This document shows, piece by piece, positions 43,881 through 53,900 of a stretch of DNA of 59,637 bases (positions are counted from its first letter, which is position 1; each line of letters begins with the position of its first letter). A model generated the notes under the pieces. The model had not been told where the DNA came from, searched no databases, and worked only from the letters and a program-made list of their open reading frames with translations. The DNA lies in NCBI GenBank assembly GCA_043719385.1, contig JAYSTY010000474.1:1-59637 (forward strand), written 5' to 3'. The translations under genes were made by a program, and so were the position numbers. The DNA comes from JAFDVL01 sp043719385 (GTDB taxonomy: Bacteria > Acidobacteriota > Blastocatellia > RBC074).

Positions 43881-44123
43881 ATGCAAAACATTGATGTTAG
43901 TCAGGCGCAGGCATTGCTTCCGAGTTTGTTGGAGGCAGTCTTCAAAAAAGGTGATGAAATTATTTTTACACAAAACGAACAGCCTATCGCCAAACTTTCG
44001 TCGGTAAATAAAATCAATGTCACAAAAGCGAGTCGTTGGGAACCAGGTAGTGCCAGGGGGCTGGTCACAATAAGAGAAGATTTCGATGATCCAATTGTGG
44101 ATTTTGCGGAGTATCTGCCATGA
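43881..44123 (+). CDS. Type II antitoxin, Phd/YefM-like
   Basis: 80 residues with GAGGAG before the ATG. The sequence (DVSQAQALLPSLLEAVFKKG, IIFTQNEQPIAKLSSV) matches the short Phd-type antitoxins that pair with PIN toxins, binding DNA with the N-terminal half and the toxin with the C-terminal part. Its last four bases overlap the toxin start (ATGA). It begins 36 bases after alr. Confidence 0.87.
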   Translation: MQNIDVSQAQALLPSLLEAVFKKGDEIIFTQNEQPIAKLSSVNKINVTKASRWEPGSARGLVTIREDFDDPIVDFAEYLP

Positions 44124-44509
44124 AAGTATTGTTGGATACGCACGCACTCCTTTGGTTTGTCGAAAATTCATCCAATCTTTCAAAATATTCCTGCGATTTA
44201 ATCTCTGACGAAAGTACACAACGTTTCGTCAGTATCGTCAGTTTGTGGGAAATTACAATCAAACACAGTTTAGGAAGGTTGCCGCTTGCTTTGCCTCTTG
44301 AGGAATTTATCGCTACGCACGTCCCCGAAGATAAAGTAACGCTATTACCGATTTCTGTTCCTCATCTTCTTACTTTTGCGAATTTACCCTGGCATCATCG
44401 TGACCCGTTTGATCGCATCCTTGTCGCTCAGGCAATCAGTGAAAATATTCCCATTATCAGTGTTGATAATGCTCTTGATGCTTATCCCGTCCAGCGCCTT
44501 TGGGATTAG
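44120..44509 (+). CDS. PIN-domain toxin, VapC-like ribonuclease
   Basis: 129 residues. PIN acidic residues are present: Asp6 in VLLDTHALLW, Glu in VSLWEITIKHSLGRL, Asp in RDPFDRILVAQA and ISVDNALDAY. These chelate the metal that cuts RNA. Overlaps its antitoxin by four bases and converges, with a four-base overlap, on the secreted unknown at 44506. Confidence 0.9.
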   Translation: MKVLLDTHALLWFVENSSNLSKYSCDLISDESTQRFVSIVSLWEITIKHSLGRLPLALPLEEFIATHVPEDKVTLLPISVPHLLTFANLPWHHRDPFDRILVAQAISENIPIISVDNALDAYPVQRLWD

Positions 44510-45366
44510 CTTTTAGGCCATTCAGTTTTTGCGCGAAAATTATATGGGAGAAAGTGCTGATTAATCGTCGCATTATTCCACCGCGTAACTTTCGCCATTT
44601 TCGTTTTATTCAGCAAAATCAACGGCTCCAAATAACGAGAAAAATTTATAAAATCGTTCCAGCTTCCATTGAATTTCTGCGGCCAGCCAAACCTGATACT
44701 GAGCGGATGATTCTGCATTCGCGTTCCCTGACGGAGCTGCTTAAAGGTACTTTCGTTGTACTGTTTCAGCGTCACGCTCACATTATTTTGCAGCACAGTC
44801 ATCTCTTCCCAACCGACCAATAACGAACCGTGCTTGCCCCATTGCACATTCACGCGGGGACGCATTTCGTGAATACGGGCGTCACGCAAAGCCGCTTCGT
44901 TACCTTCTAAAATGTGTCCGTGAAAATACGTCCAGATTTTTTCGAGCGATTTTTTGTCCGGCGAATATTGCGCCCAAATCAATTCGTGATCGCTCGGATC
45001 GTTGTCTTCAGGAAAATCAATATCGTCCGCCCAAAAGAAATGATACGCAATCAGGCGTTCGGTCGGATGAAGGATCACCGCAAAATCTTTGAGCGGAAAA
45101 AATTCTTGCGCGTGTGTATAAAGGCGCGGCGCAAACGTGCGCACAAGCTTCCATTCTGAAACCGTCAAATCACGCGGCGGGTCAAGCTTCAACGTCTGCG
45201 CATATTCGCGGCTCATATCGTCAAGGCAACGACGATTATGAAAATCATAGCCGCGTAGCTGATGCGCTTCGGCGGTATCTTCCGTTTGCGCTCTGAGGTT
45301 GACGTTTAAAAGCAGAATGAAAAGTACGGCAATTACACTGCGAGTTTTGTTAGTCAATGCTTGCAT
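44506..45366 (-). CDS. Secreted protein of unknown function
   Basis: 286 residues from the ATG at 45366, which has GGGAGG four bases upstream and gives a signal peptide (VIAVLFILLLNVNLRAQ). The mature protein includes APRLYTHAQEFFPLKDFAVI, YHFFWADDIDFPEDNDPSDHE and YFHGHIL, a mix of aromatic and acidic residues that faintly recalls the VPS62-like (DUF946) fold; this is a weak resemblance. The frame is open further to 45444. It is divergent from the SEFIR gene. Confidence 0.65.
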   Translation of the reverse strand: MQALTNKTRSVIAVLFILLLNVNLRAQTEDTAEAHQLRGYDFHNRRCLDDMSREYAQTLKLDPPRDLTVSEWKLVRTFAPRLYTHAQEFFPLKDFAVILHPTERLIAYHFFWADDIDFPEDNDPSDHELIWAQYSPDKKSLEKIWTYFHGHILEGNEAALRDARIHEMRPRVNVQWGKHGSLLVGWEEMTVLQNNVSVTLKQYNESTFKQLRQGTRMQNHPLSIRFGWPQKFNGSWNDFINFSRYLEPLILLNKTKMAKVTRWNNATINQHFLPYNFRAKTEWPKS

Positions 45367-45511
45367 CAAGCCTCCCATCTCATAAAAGTCAGATATTTTC
45401 TTTGTCATGCGTAGCCAAATGAATTGTGGCGCAGGCAAAAACAATTTATCATCACGTTTCCGATTCTTAGCCCTGACATTGTAAATAAATTCTGATCGTT
45501 GCAGAAAAAAG

Positions 45512-47545
45512 ATGCCTACTCATAACCCAAAGGTCTTCATCAGCTACAGCCACGATTCTGACACATATCGTGCGGAGGTGTTGGCTTTTGCTACTCGTTT
45601 GCGCGACGAAGGCATTGATTGCCGGATTGACCGCGAATACGAAGATGAACCACCTGCAAAGGGCTGGTCGCGATGGATGCTTGATTCATTGGATTGGGCT
45701 GAATTCGTGCTCGTGATTTGTACTGAAACTTATTATCAACGGTTTCGCGGTCATGCGCCGCAAGGCACAGGAAAGGGCGTGAAATGGGAAGGCGCAATCA
45801 TCACGCAGGAACTTTATGACAACGAATTGCACAACCTGAAATATGTTCCTGTGTTGTTTGAGGCAATACACCGACCGCATATTCCTGAGCCATTACGCCC
45901 CACCGATCATTACCTTGCTACTACAGATGAAGGCTATCAAAAATTGTATCGCCGCATCACGAAGCAAAAACGATATAAGCCGCAACCGCCAGAACAAATC
46001 AGGACATTGCCGCCGGAACCAGCGCCTGACGAATTCGTAACAAAACCTGCCTCGCCGCAAGCCGGAATGCAGACGCATCATTCCACAACTTCAGTCAATC
46101 AATCCGGTGATCGCAACGCATCAATTGGCGGTGACGTTTTGGAAAGCACCATTCAATTAGGCGATGATAACACTGCCCTCAGCAACAGGCTAAAATTGGT
46201 AATTCCCGATTTGCAGTCGCGTTCTTCAGAGACATCTGGCGAGGTGACCACTCTCACATTGCCCTCAATTCTACTTCGTGCCCAAAACCACCTTGTCATT
46301 TCAGGGCATACACTAGACAAATTCGCCCGTAATATCGAAGTGCGACTGGCACTACTCACTCTGCTTGCGCGTGGAGTCAAACTATCTATCATCCAGTTGA
46401 ACCCGCTATCGCGTTATGCGCTGGCACATCAGCCCTATCACGAATTGGAGAGTACTTCTTCCGCTGCGGAACAGCACGATAAGACCTTACAATTCTTTGA
46501 GTCCGTTTTTGAAGATATGGACTCATCGCAAAGAAATAATTTGGAAGTTGTCTTTTCCAATTACATGTCGCGGTTTCGTACCATTATCGTGGATGATGCT
46601 GTGTTTCTTTATCTTTATATGTATGGTGTTGATGTATCGCAAAAACCAGATTTTATTCTTGACCAATCAGCACCATTTGATGGTGATCTTCTAAGGCAAA
46701 GAGTTGTTTTCTCAACGCTCAAGCTCCTAAATGCCCCCGAAGCCGTGCCATATATCAGAGGCGGTCGTGTGTTTAAGCATTGGGCAAAATCCAAACTGGC
46801 GAGTTGGGATTCGTGGACGCAAAATGAGCGAGTGCGTCATCGGTTGACACACGAGTTCTACGTTACAAATGCACAAAATTTTCATAATAGATTTGGTCGT
46901 CTCCTAGAACGAGAAGTATGCGCACATCTTGAACAAGTAGATGGCAGAACTCTCGTTTTGGGCTGCGGCTCGGGTAAGGAGGTTGAGTATCTATCGAGGC
47001 ACCGCCCGCAAGATGACGTTTATGGAATAGACTTCAGCCCCATAGCCATTGATCTAGCCAAGGATGAATACCCTCATTTGGCTAATCGCTTTTTGCTTGG
47101 AGATTTCTACGACCTTTACCATATCCTGCCTGGGCAATTTGACAGCATTGTGGCCAATGCCGCGTTTGTACATTTATACAATCGTGATGATATCAACGTA
47201 ATACTCAAAGAAGTATGGGAAAAGCTAGTGAACGGCGGAACGTTTTTTCTCCGCACTTTGTACAAAGAAAGAAATGGTGTTCCTATTGAGCAAGAGGTTG
47301 ATAATTACGAAAGGCTTAGTGAAAAGTGGCTGACCTCGCGTTGGTTTGTTTACTTTTCCAGAGCCGAGCTTGCCGAACGCTGTCGGTGTGCGGGGTTTGA
47401 GGTATTGAATGAGATAACGGAGAGCCTTGCGAAACGGGAGTATGGTAGTGGCAGAAAGCAAATGGCGGATATTCTCGGTAAGGGTTTTCCTCATGTTCAA
47501 TATCGCAATGTCTTCTGGCCAACCTTGCTCTTGAGGAAGAAGTAA
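45512..47545 (+). CDS. SEFIR (TIR-like) domain - PLD-like region - class I methyltransferase fusion
   Basis: 677 residues. 7-150: SEFIR domain (FISYSHDSDTYRAEVLAFA, GIDCRIDREYE, WMLDSLDWAEFVLVICTETY). 155-195: Pro-rich linker. 199-222: a Gly-Asp repeat (GDRNASIGGDVLESTIQLGD) of the kind found between effector and partner domains in bacterial conflict proteins. About 240-430: a domain with VISGHTLDKFARN and RFRTIIVDDAVFLYLYMYG, reminiscent of phospholipase-D-like folds but without a clear HKD motif. 455-677: Rossmann methyltransferase with GCGSG at 484-488 and GIDFSPIAIDLA. No transmembrane segment. A GT4 glycosyltransferase follows after 55 bases. Codon use in the 3' half seems less host-like (more ATA, CTA, AGA). 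Function not known. Confidence 0.8.
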   Translation: MPTHNPKVFISYSHDSDTYRAEVLAFATRLRDEGIDCRIDREYEDEPPAKGWSRWMLDSLDWAEFVLVICTETYYQRFRGHAPQGTGKGVKWEGAIITQELYDNELHNLKYVPVLFEAIHRPHIPEPLRPTDHYLATTDEGYQKLYRRITKQKRYKPQPPEQIRTLPPEPAPDEFVTKPASPQAGMQTHHSTTSVNQSGDRNASIGGDVLESTIQLGDDNTALSNRLKLVIPDLQSRSSETSGEVTTLTLPSILLRAQNHLVISGHTLDKFARNIEVRLALLTLLARGVKLSIIQLNPLSRYALAHQPYHELESTSSAAEQHDKTLQFFESVFEDMDSSQRNNLEVVFSNYMSRFRTIIVDDAVFLYLYMYGVDVSQKPDFILDQSAPFDGDLLRQRVVFSTLKLLNAPEAVPYIRGGRVFKHWAKSKLASWDSWTQNERVRHRLTHEFYVTNAQNFHNRFGRLLEREVCAHLEQVDGRTLVLGCGSGKEVEYLSRHRPQDDVYGIDFSPIAIDLAKDEYPHLANRFLLGDFYDLYHILPGQFDSIVANAAFVHLYNRDDINVILKEVWEKLVNGGTFFLRTLYKERNGVPIEQEVDNYERLSEKWLTSRWFVYFSRAELAERCRCAGFEVLNEITESLAKREYGSGRKQMADILGKGFPHVQYRNVFWPTLLLRKK

Positions 47546-47600
47546 AAAGTACGTCATAGGCTGGGTTGAGAAAAGTTGTTCACCGGAGACCAAAACATCT

Positions 47601-48833
47601 ATGACTAGATCATTACGCATTCTCAGTGTGTTAGGCCAAAGACCGACCTCAACGGGGAGCGGCGTTCTCGTGCAAGAATTATTGCAAAGCAGCGTAAGGA
47701 GCGGAGATCAGAACTGGCTAGTTTGCGGAGCATACCTTGAAGATGAGTGGTATGACATTATAGGCAATGCGTACTCTGTCGTTACTTTCTCGAATAAGAC
47801 ATCTCAAGGGCAATTGCCATTTCCTATTCCTGGTATGTCCGATGTTATGCCGTACTATTCCGTCCCATATGGAAAACTGACAAGTGCGCAGGTACAAAAT
47901 GTCATTAAGGCTTATGGAGAGAAAATTCGCGAAATTGTAGCGGATTTCAACCCTAATCTAATACACATTCACCACCTCTGGATTCTGACCGACATCCTTC
48001 AAGTGTTGACCAATGTCCCATGTATTGTGACCGTACATGGAACAGACCTCAAATTAGCTAAGACTGCATTGCAGCACCGGCATTTGGTGGTGCGAAACTT
48101 AGCTCGCATCCAACACTTACTTTGTGTCAGTCAGGATATGGCTTATGACGCGCGTGTGGAATACGGTATTGAGGAAGAGCGAGAGACCGTGATAGGGAAT
48201 GGGTATAATCCCGATATTTTTTCAGTCTCAGGTCCCCGACACGAATTCTCCGAGAAAGTTGTTTTATGTGTCGGCAAATTTGTTCCCTGGAAAGGTTTTC
48301 GCTATGTAATTCGGGCCTGTGCTAAAGTTTCGACCAAACACCAATTGGTTATCCTCGGCGCAGGCACAGATGCAGAGCATAAGAAGCTCATAGATGAAGC
48401 ATCCAAAGAAGGGCTTAAGGTGATTTTCCCTGGTCAGGTAACTCAACTCGACGTAGCCAAATGGATGCGTTGTGCCGATGTTTTTGTTCTTCCTTCAATT
48501 CACGAACCGTTTGGGTTAGTTCTTTTGGAGGCATTAGCGTGCGGTTGTAAGGTTGTTGCTAGCGGCTCAGGTGGGCCAAAGGACATTATCTCACTTACGT
48601 TACTTCAACATGGCTTGGCCTCTCTAATAAGCCCGCTTAACTTATCAGCGCATAGTGATGAACCCAGATATGTGGAAGACTTTTCAAATGCGATTGAGCT
48701 TCATTTGCGAAGCGTAACAACTCTCCATCAACGTAACTTCATTGCGGAATCAGTTAGGGAACTGACTTGGGATGCGGTGTACAAACGAATTCGTGAAATA
48801 TACTTGGAGATAACCAAGGATATAGCTGAATAA
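47601..48833 (+). CDS. Glycosyltransferase family 4
   Basis: 410 residues, GT-B fold. N-terminal RILSVLGQRPTSTGSGVLVQELL and LIHIHHLWILTDIL; C-terminal VVLCVGKFVPWKGFRYVI, LGAGTD, FPGQVTQLDVAKWMRCADVFVLPS and the E-x7-E motif in HEPFGLVLLEALACG. The transferase uses an activated sugar; acceptor unknown. GGAGA lies 12 bases before the ATG. It is probably co-transcribed with the SEFIR-methyltransferase gene and shares its less host-like codon use. It is far from other glycan genes. Confidence 0.9.
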   Translation: MTRSLRILSVLGQRPTSTGSGVLVQELLQSSVRSGDQNWLVCGAYLEDEWYDIIGNAYSVVTFSNKTSQGQLPFPIPGMSDVMPYYSVPYGKLTSAQVQNVIKAYGEKIREIVADFNPNLIHIHHLWILTDILQVLTNVPCIVTVHGTDLKLAKTALQHRHLVVRNLARIQHLLCVSQDMAYDARVEYGIEEERETVIGNGYNPDIFSVSGPRHEFSEKVVLCVGKFVPWKGFRYVIRACAKVSTKHQLVILGAGTDAEHKKLIDEASKEGLKVIFPGQVTQLDVAKWMRCADVFVLPSIHEPFGLVLLEALACGCKVVASGSGGPKDIISLTLLQHGLASLISPLNLSAHSDEPRYVEDFSNAIELHLRSVTTLHQRNFIAESVRELTWDAVYKRIREIYLEITKDIAE

Positions 48834-48938
48834 TGTTGTCATCATAATGTTGTCATCGCTCGCACTTAGCCTTAAAACTTTGCTTCCACCATTCTGCTTG
48901 GTTAACTAAGCTCGCCCCAGCCTCCAATCTTACGCACT

Positions 48939-49088
48939 ATGAAATTGGCACCAAAATCTCCATCTCCACCGCATCTCGAAACCCTTGTTAATGAATTGCG
49001 CGAGCTTGAAGAACCATTGAGCAAGGCTCAATTTCTTATTACATTGGCGTCAACAATTTCCAGAGGATTTAATGATGAATCGAAATGA
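48939..49088 (+). CDS. Possible 49-residue small protein
   Basis: ATG at 48939 opens 49 codons ending 17 bases inside the next gene. The peptide is amphipathic (LETLVNELRELEEPLSKAQ, then FLITLASTISRGF). No ribosome-binding site is seen. It may be a short gene overlapping the isomerase start or chance. The stretch before it (48834-48938) contains a 12-base direct repeat (AATGTTGTCATC, twice) and nothing else recognised. Confidence 0.25.
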   Translation: MKLAPKSPSPPHLETLVNELRELEEPLSKAQFLITLASTISRGFNDESK

Positions 49089-50028
49089 TCGCAGAGAGTT
49101 TTTGAAACAGAGTGTTCAGGCAGCCATGATCGTGGCGGCTGAAGGTATTGCCGCTGCGCCGCTTCCATCCACGCCGCTTAAAATCTGCGTCTTCTCAAAA
49201 CATTTACATTTCCTCGAATGGGAAGCGATGGCGCATGCTGCGAAAGAAATCGGCTTTGATGGCATAGACCTGACGGTGCGCAAAGGCGGTCACATTGAAC
49301 CCGAACGCGCCGAACAGGATTTGCCCAAAGTCGCAGCAATTATCCACAAAGCAGGACTCGAATTCCCGATGGTGACGGCAGGAATCATTGATGCAAATTC
49401 GCCGTATGCTGAATCTGTCTTGCGTGCGATGAAAGCTGTCAGCATCAAAAATTATCGCTGGGGCGGATTCAAATACGACGATCACAAACCGCTGTCCGCA
49501 CAGTTGGAAGCGCTCAAAAAAGAGACGTCAAAGCTGGCAGAATTGAACCGCAAGTACGATGTCTGCGCGATGTACCACACTCATTCAGGCTTGGACGTAG
49601 GCGCTTCGATTTGGGATTTGTGGATGATTTTGAAAGACCTCGATAATTCACGAGTCAGCGTGAATTTTGATGTCGCGCACGCCACAATCGAAGGCGGCTT
49701 GGGCGGTTGGTTGCGCAGTACGCAATTAATAGCCCCGATGACACGCGGCATTGCGATCAAAGATGTCCGCTGGGAGCGCAACGCTAAAGGCGAATGGAAA
49801 ACGCAATGGTGTCCGCTGGGCGAAGGCATGGTAAATTTCAAAAAATTCTTTGCACTGATGAAAGCCGCAAATTTTTCCGGCCCCGTACAATTGCACTTTG
49901 AATATCCGCTGGGAGGGGCCGACGGTGGGGCAAAGACTTTGACAATAGAGAAAGGAAAAGTTTTTGCAGCGATGAAAAAAGATTTGACCGTCTTGCGCGG
50001 CTGGTTACGCGAAGCGCAAATGGCATAA
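49075..50028 (+). CDS. Tat-exported sugar phosphate isomerase/epimerase-like protein
   Basis: 317 residues; AGAGGA is seven bases before the ATG at 49075 and four before the one at 49072. The N-terminus NRNDRREFLKQSVQAAMIVAAEG is a Tat signal. The rest is a xylose-isomerase-like TIM barrel (FLEWEAMAHAAKEIGFDGIDL, YHTHSGLDVG, VNFDVAHATIEGG, KDVRWERN, LHFEYPLGG) with the metal-binding Asp/His/Glu set apparently present. It probably acts on a sugar outside the cytoplasm. Its stop abuts that of the convergent esterase gene. Confidence 0.85.
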   Translation: MNRNDRREFLKQSVQAAMIVAAEGIAAAPLPSTPLKICVFSKHLHFLEWEAMAHAAKEIGFDGIDLTVRKGGHIEPERAEQDLPKVAAIIHKAGLEFPMVTAGIIDANSPYAESVLRAMKAVSIKNYRWGGFKYDDHKPLSAQLEALKKETSKLAELNRKYDVCAMYHTHSGLDVGASIWDLWMILKDLDNSRVSVNFDVAHATIEGGLGGWLRSTQLIAPMTRGIAIKDVRWERNAKGEWKTQWCPLGEGMVNFKKFFALMKAANFSGPVQLHFEYPLGGADGGAKTLTIEKGKVFAAMKKDLTVLRGWLREAQMA

Positions 50029-50868
50029 TCAAAACATTTTCAAATACTCAGATAGTGAATGTAATTGGTCTACGTGATCGGGCGCGGAGTTTCCGGCGAA
50101 GCCAAACAGCAAAAATTTCCCGGCTTTGGCCTCACTCAGAATTTGCGTTTGCATCGGCCCCCACTTCACGACCGTTTTTCTTTTCAACCCAAGCTGATTT
50201 AGCAAGTAGTCCGTAGTCTCAGTCGTACTCGCAAATGTACCGGGGAAAATTTCGGAATGCGTAATCATCATCCGCTTTTTTCCGGCGACTGCATCACGCG
50301 CAAATTTTACAAAAATTTCGAGCGGCTCCGTTTCAAGTTGTGATTCCTGCGGGCCAGGTTTTCCGTTCACATAACCTGTATGCAATCCATCAATCAACAA
50401 GACGCGATCTATACGAGCATAGCTTTCCGGCGTTTTCAAAATCTCACGAATTGCGCCGTAGCCTGCGCTCCACCCGCTTAACGTAATCGTCGAAAATTTC
50501 ACGCCTGCTTTGGCTTCAGCTTCTTTTAATAAATTTCCAAACCGCAGCGGATCGCTGAAAGCCTTCGCGTATACACCTGAGCCGGAACCAGCCTGAATTG
50601 TAATCACAGCAGTATTGACGCGTGAAGCCGCGACTTCCGGCAACCACGTTCCGCCGTGAAAATGAATCAGTAACGGGATCGTAGCTTTTAATTTTAATTT
50701 GGCGGGAATGAAGAGTGTGCCGAGTTCTAATTTCTCTCTGCGACCAATGGGCTGTTCTTCTATCAGGCGCGGATGAGTACGCGTATGTTCCACCATCGGC
50801 GAAGGATTTTGCGATTGTTGTGCCAGAATTATTGTTGCCCAAAAAATCAGCAAAAAAATAAAGCGCAT
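50029..50868 (-). CDS. Secreted alpha/beta-hydrolase (esterase-like)
   Basis: 279 residues with a signal peptide (FIFLLIFWATIILAQQ). IPLLIHFHGGTWL (oxyanion loop) and the nucleophile elbow SGWSAGYGA (Ser) are visible, plus DGLHTGY and a C-terminal DHVDQLHSL with a candidate catalytic His. Substrate unknown. It lies downstream of the TonB receptor gene on the same strand, separated by a terminator. Confidence 0.8.
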   Translation of the reverse strand: MRFIFLLIFWATIILAQQSQNPSPMVEHTRTHPRLIEEQPIGRREKLELGTLFIPAKLKLKATIPLLIHFHGGTWLPEVAASRVNTAVITIQAGSGSGVYAKAFSDPLRFGNLLKEAEAKAGVKFSTITLSGWSAGYGAIREILKTPESYARIDRVLLIDGLHTGYVNGKPGPQESQLETEPLEIFVKFARDAVAGKKRMMITHSEIFPGTFASTTETTDYLLNQLGLKRKTVVKWGPMQTQILSEAKAGKFLLFGFAGNSAPDHVDQLHSLSEYLKMF

Positions 50869-50890
50869 TAGAAAAACTCTGAAAATAAAG

Positions 50891-50921
50891 CGGGCGCGTT
50901 ACTCAATCAGTAACGCGCCCG
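50891..50921 (-). terminator. Terminator between the TonB receptor and the esterase
   Basis: CGGGCGCGTTACT (50891-50903) pairs perfectly with 50909-50921 around a five-base loop. Reading leftward from the TonB gene, the stem is followed by CTTTATTTTC; on the plus strand a run of eight A precedes the receptor gene end. Confidence 0.8.
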
Positions 50922-50943
50922 AAAAAAAATGGTGTAGCTTCAC

Positions 50944-53900
50944 TTAGAAAACCAGCCGAATTGCGAGTTGTCCCTGCCGTCCGCTGCTCGCGTCAAGTCT
51001 GCCAGAATTGACATAGCTGGAGACATTGCGCTCGCTGGTAATTGTACCAAGCACATTACCGCTCAGAATTGTTCGGGTCGGCGCTCCAAACGTTACGCGA
51101 TTGAAAACGTTATAAAACTCCATCCGCAAAATCAGCTTGGTAGTTTCATTCAACTTGAAGGCTTTGAAAGTCGTCATATCAGTATGATTGAGACCTTGCA
51201 TAAAGAACGTGTTGCGTCCGACCTGACCATCTACACCGCCGCCGGGAAGATACAACCGATCCGCCTGCGCAATCGTTGCTGCCTGTGAGGGAATAAAAAC
51301 GGTACTTGGCAATTGGGTGGTAGATACTTGTACGCCGTTGATTGTACGTCCGTTATCTACAGATTTACCCAGAATGCTCAGGTCGCCAACACGGGGACGA
51401 TCACCACCAAGTCCGTCTCCATTTGCATCATAACCAAGCGCGACAGTGAAGGGATTTCCTGATTGTAACGTGGTCGTACCCGTAATATTCCACCCCCCTA
51501 AAATCTGCCCTGCGAAACCTTTCTGACTCCGCATAAACGGAAGTTCATAAGAATAACTGGCGACAAAACGATGTGCTGCGTGGAAGGCGCTGAGCGCACG
51601 TAAGGAAGCTGCCGCGCCGCCTTTTTTACTGGCTGGCGCATTCGTGTCAACTGCGGTTGAAGTTGCTTCTGAGCCAGTGTCTATAGATTTGCTAAAGGTA
51701 TAGAAAGCGTTGACTGACATTCCTTTTGAATACCGTCTCGTGACTTTCACCGTACCCGCGTGGTAATAACTCCAGCCAAAATTTTGTAGATTCACAAAGC
51801 GGCTTAATGTCGCATCAGGGCGGCGTTCATTGAGACGCGGCGTACCCAGTGAGATGTAACCGTGAGGTTCACCATTCACAATCACGATGCCTTTTTGCGC
51901 AAGCGTTGTAGTCGTGCCAGTGAGCGCAGAAAAAGTTCGTAACGGTCCAACTTGTGTGTCGGCGGCATTGGCTGGATTGAGGCAAATCGGGTCTGTCGTA
52001 TTCGTACAGGCGCGATCAAAAATGACTGATTTGAAATTTCCGCCGCCGACATCTACCAGCAGGGACGGCGAAACGTAAGGGAAAATCGCATCGTTGCCGC
52101 TGTCGAAGAACGGCGCACCGATACCACGATTTCCCGCGTAGCTGACTTGAATCGCTACTTTCCCCGGCATCTGACGTTCCATCGTCAAATTCCATTGTTG
52201 TGTATACGGAACCTGTAAATTATTTTTAGGAGTCAGCAAGACTGTATTCAGCCGTCCGCCGATGTCACGGACTGCCCCTGTATTGCTCGCACTAATCGCC
52301 GTGAACGCCGTCGTGCGCGAAGCTACACCGGGCGTGAAAACAAAGCCACACGTCGGATCAGAAATTTCATTAACGCACAATCCGCTGAAAGCATTGGCAA
52401 AACCATTCGGAGGTTGAGTGCGCAAACTTAATTGATTTTGCGAATAAATGGATTGGAAAATGCGACCATAATTTATGCCATACCCACCACGAATGACGAA
52501 GCGTCCTGATTCCCCTGACAGTCCACGTAAAAAACCTGGAAGCACAGGGGAATACGCAAAGCCAAAGCGTGGCGCAATATTGTTCTTGTCGTCTTCAATC
52601 CCATAAATAAAGCGGTCTTTCGCTTCTTTGGTGGCACGGACATATTCATATCGTCCGCCCAAATTCAGCGTCAGGTTCCGCCTCAACCGCAAATCATATT
52701 GCGCATACAAATTGGTTTCACCAAACCGATTTTGGGCGTAGGAATTTCCGAATCCTTTTTGATAGCCCGTGATAAATCCGCGCATGAAATTTTCAAAACT
52801 GGTATAGCCCGTTTTAGCTCTAATGCTCGCCAATGCGTCATTCGTACCAAACGTCCAGAAGCCACGTGCGCGGTCGCCCGAATCATCATCAAGAACGTTG
52901 ATACGATGATCCACACCAGCTTTTAATGTCGCACGTGAAAAAGTCATCGTATGATTAAAAACCAGTTGATGATCGCGTTGGCGACGATTGATCGGCACAT
53001 TGGTTGAAGTGCCAATGATGCCACCACAGGCTCCAACGCCGCTGCCTGTACAAAGATTCGTCGAGAACCGAACCACTGGAATATCATTACCATCGCTGAC
53101 ATCTTGTAAGGTCACGCGATTGCCAAAACCGTAGCGCACTTCGCTGACCTGACGACCAGACCAGAGATGCGTTTCCGTTACCCCTAAATTGTATTGACGA
53201 TCATTACGTGCGCCGAAAGTATCGCCAAGAATAAAGCGCCCCGTGTTATCGCGTTGGCGGCTATACTGATAACGGAGCCATAAATTATCTTTGCTTGAAG
53301 CCCTGAAATCTAATCGTCCCGAATAATCAGATCGCGGTTGCAAGGTGCTGATCGGCAAAGTCACGCAACGATTTTCACGCCCGCTGGAGATTAAATCGGA
53401 ACAGGCAGTTGGATCGTTAGGCGCAGTATTCTGCAAGGTTGGCGTGCGGTATAAATTGATAACAGACTTCATGAAAGCCAGGTCGCGCCCGATATTCGGA
53501 TGCGTGGTCGGATCAACACAGAACGAGCGAAGCGGATCACCCGGCTTCGGCAAAATCGGTTTACCATCTGCGCCCAACCCACAAGCCTTTGGCTCTTCAC
53601 CTGGCAAAAAAATCACGCGGGTGTAACTGTTGTCCGTCTTGTTAGCAAGCCGTTCGGCGCTGATAAAAAAGAACAGGCGCTCACGCCCATCATACGAAGC
53701 CGGTCCAAAAAATTTCTTTGGGAACCAAACCGGACCACCAAAAGTTCCACCGTAATTTTGGCGGCGAACTTTTGGACGCGGCTGCAACGGTTGTCCCGTG
53801 GTTGAAGATAGACCAGCAGCGTTACGGAAAAATCCATTCGCATTGAAAACATCATTCTGAATAAAATCGTACGCATCCCCATGAAATTGTTTCGTACCTG

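Noticed and set aside
46230..46790. Active phospholipase D in the SEFIR fusion
   Set aside because: The region recalls the PLD fold, but I see no H-x-K-x4-D motif, so a PLD activity is not claimed.
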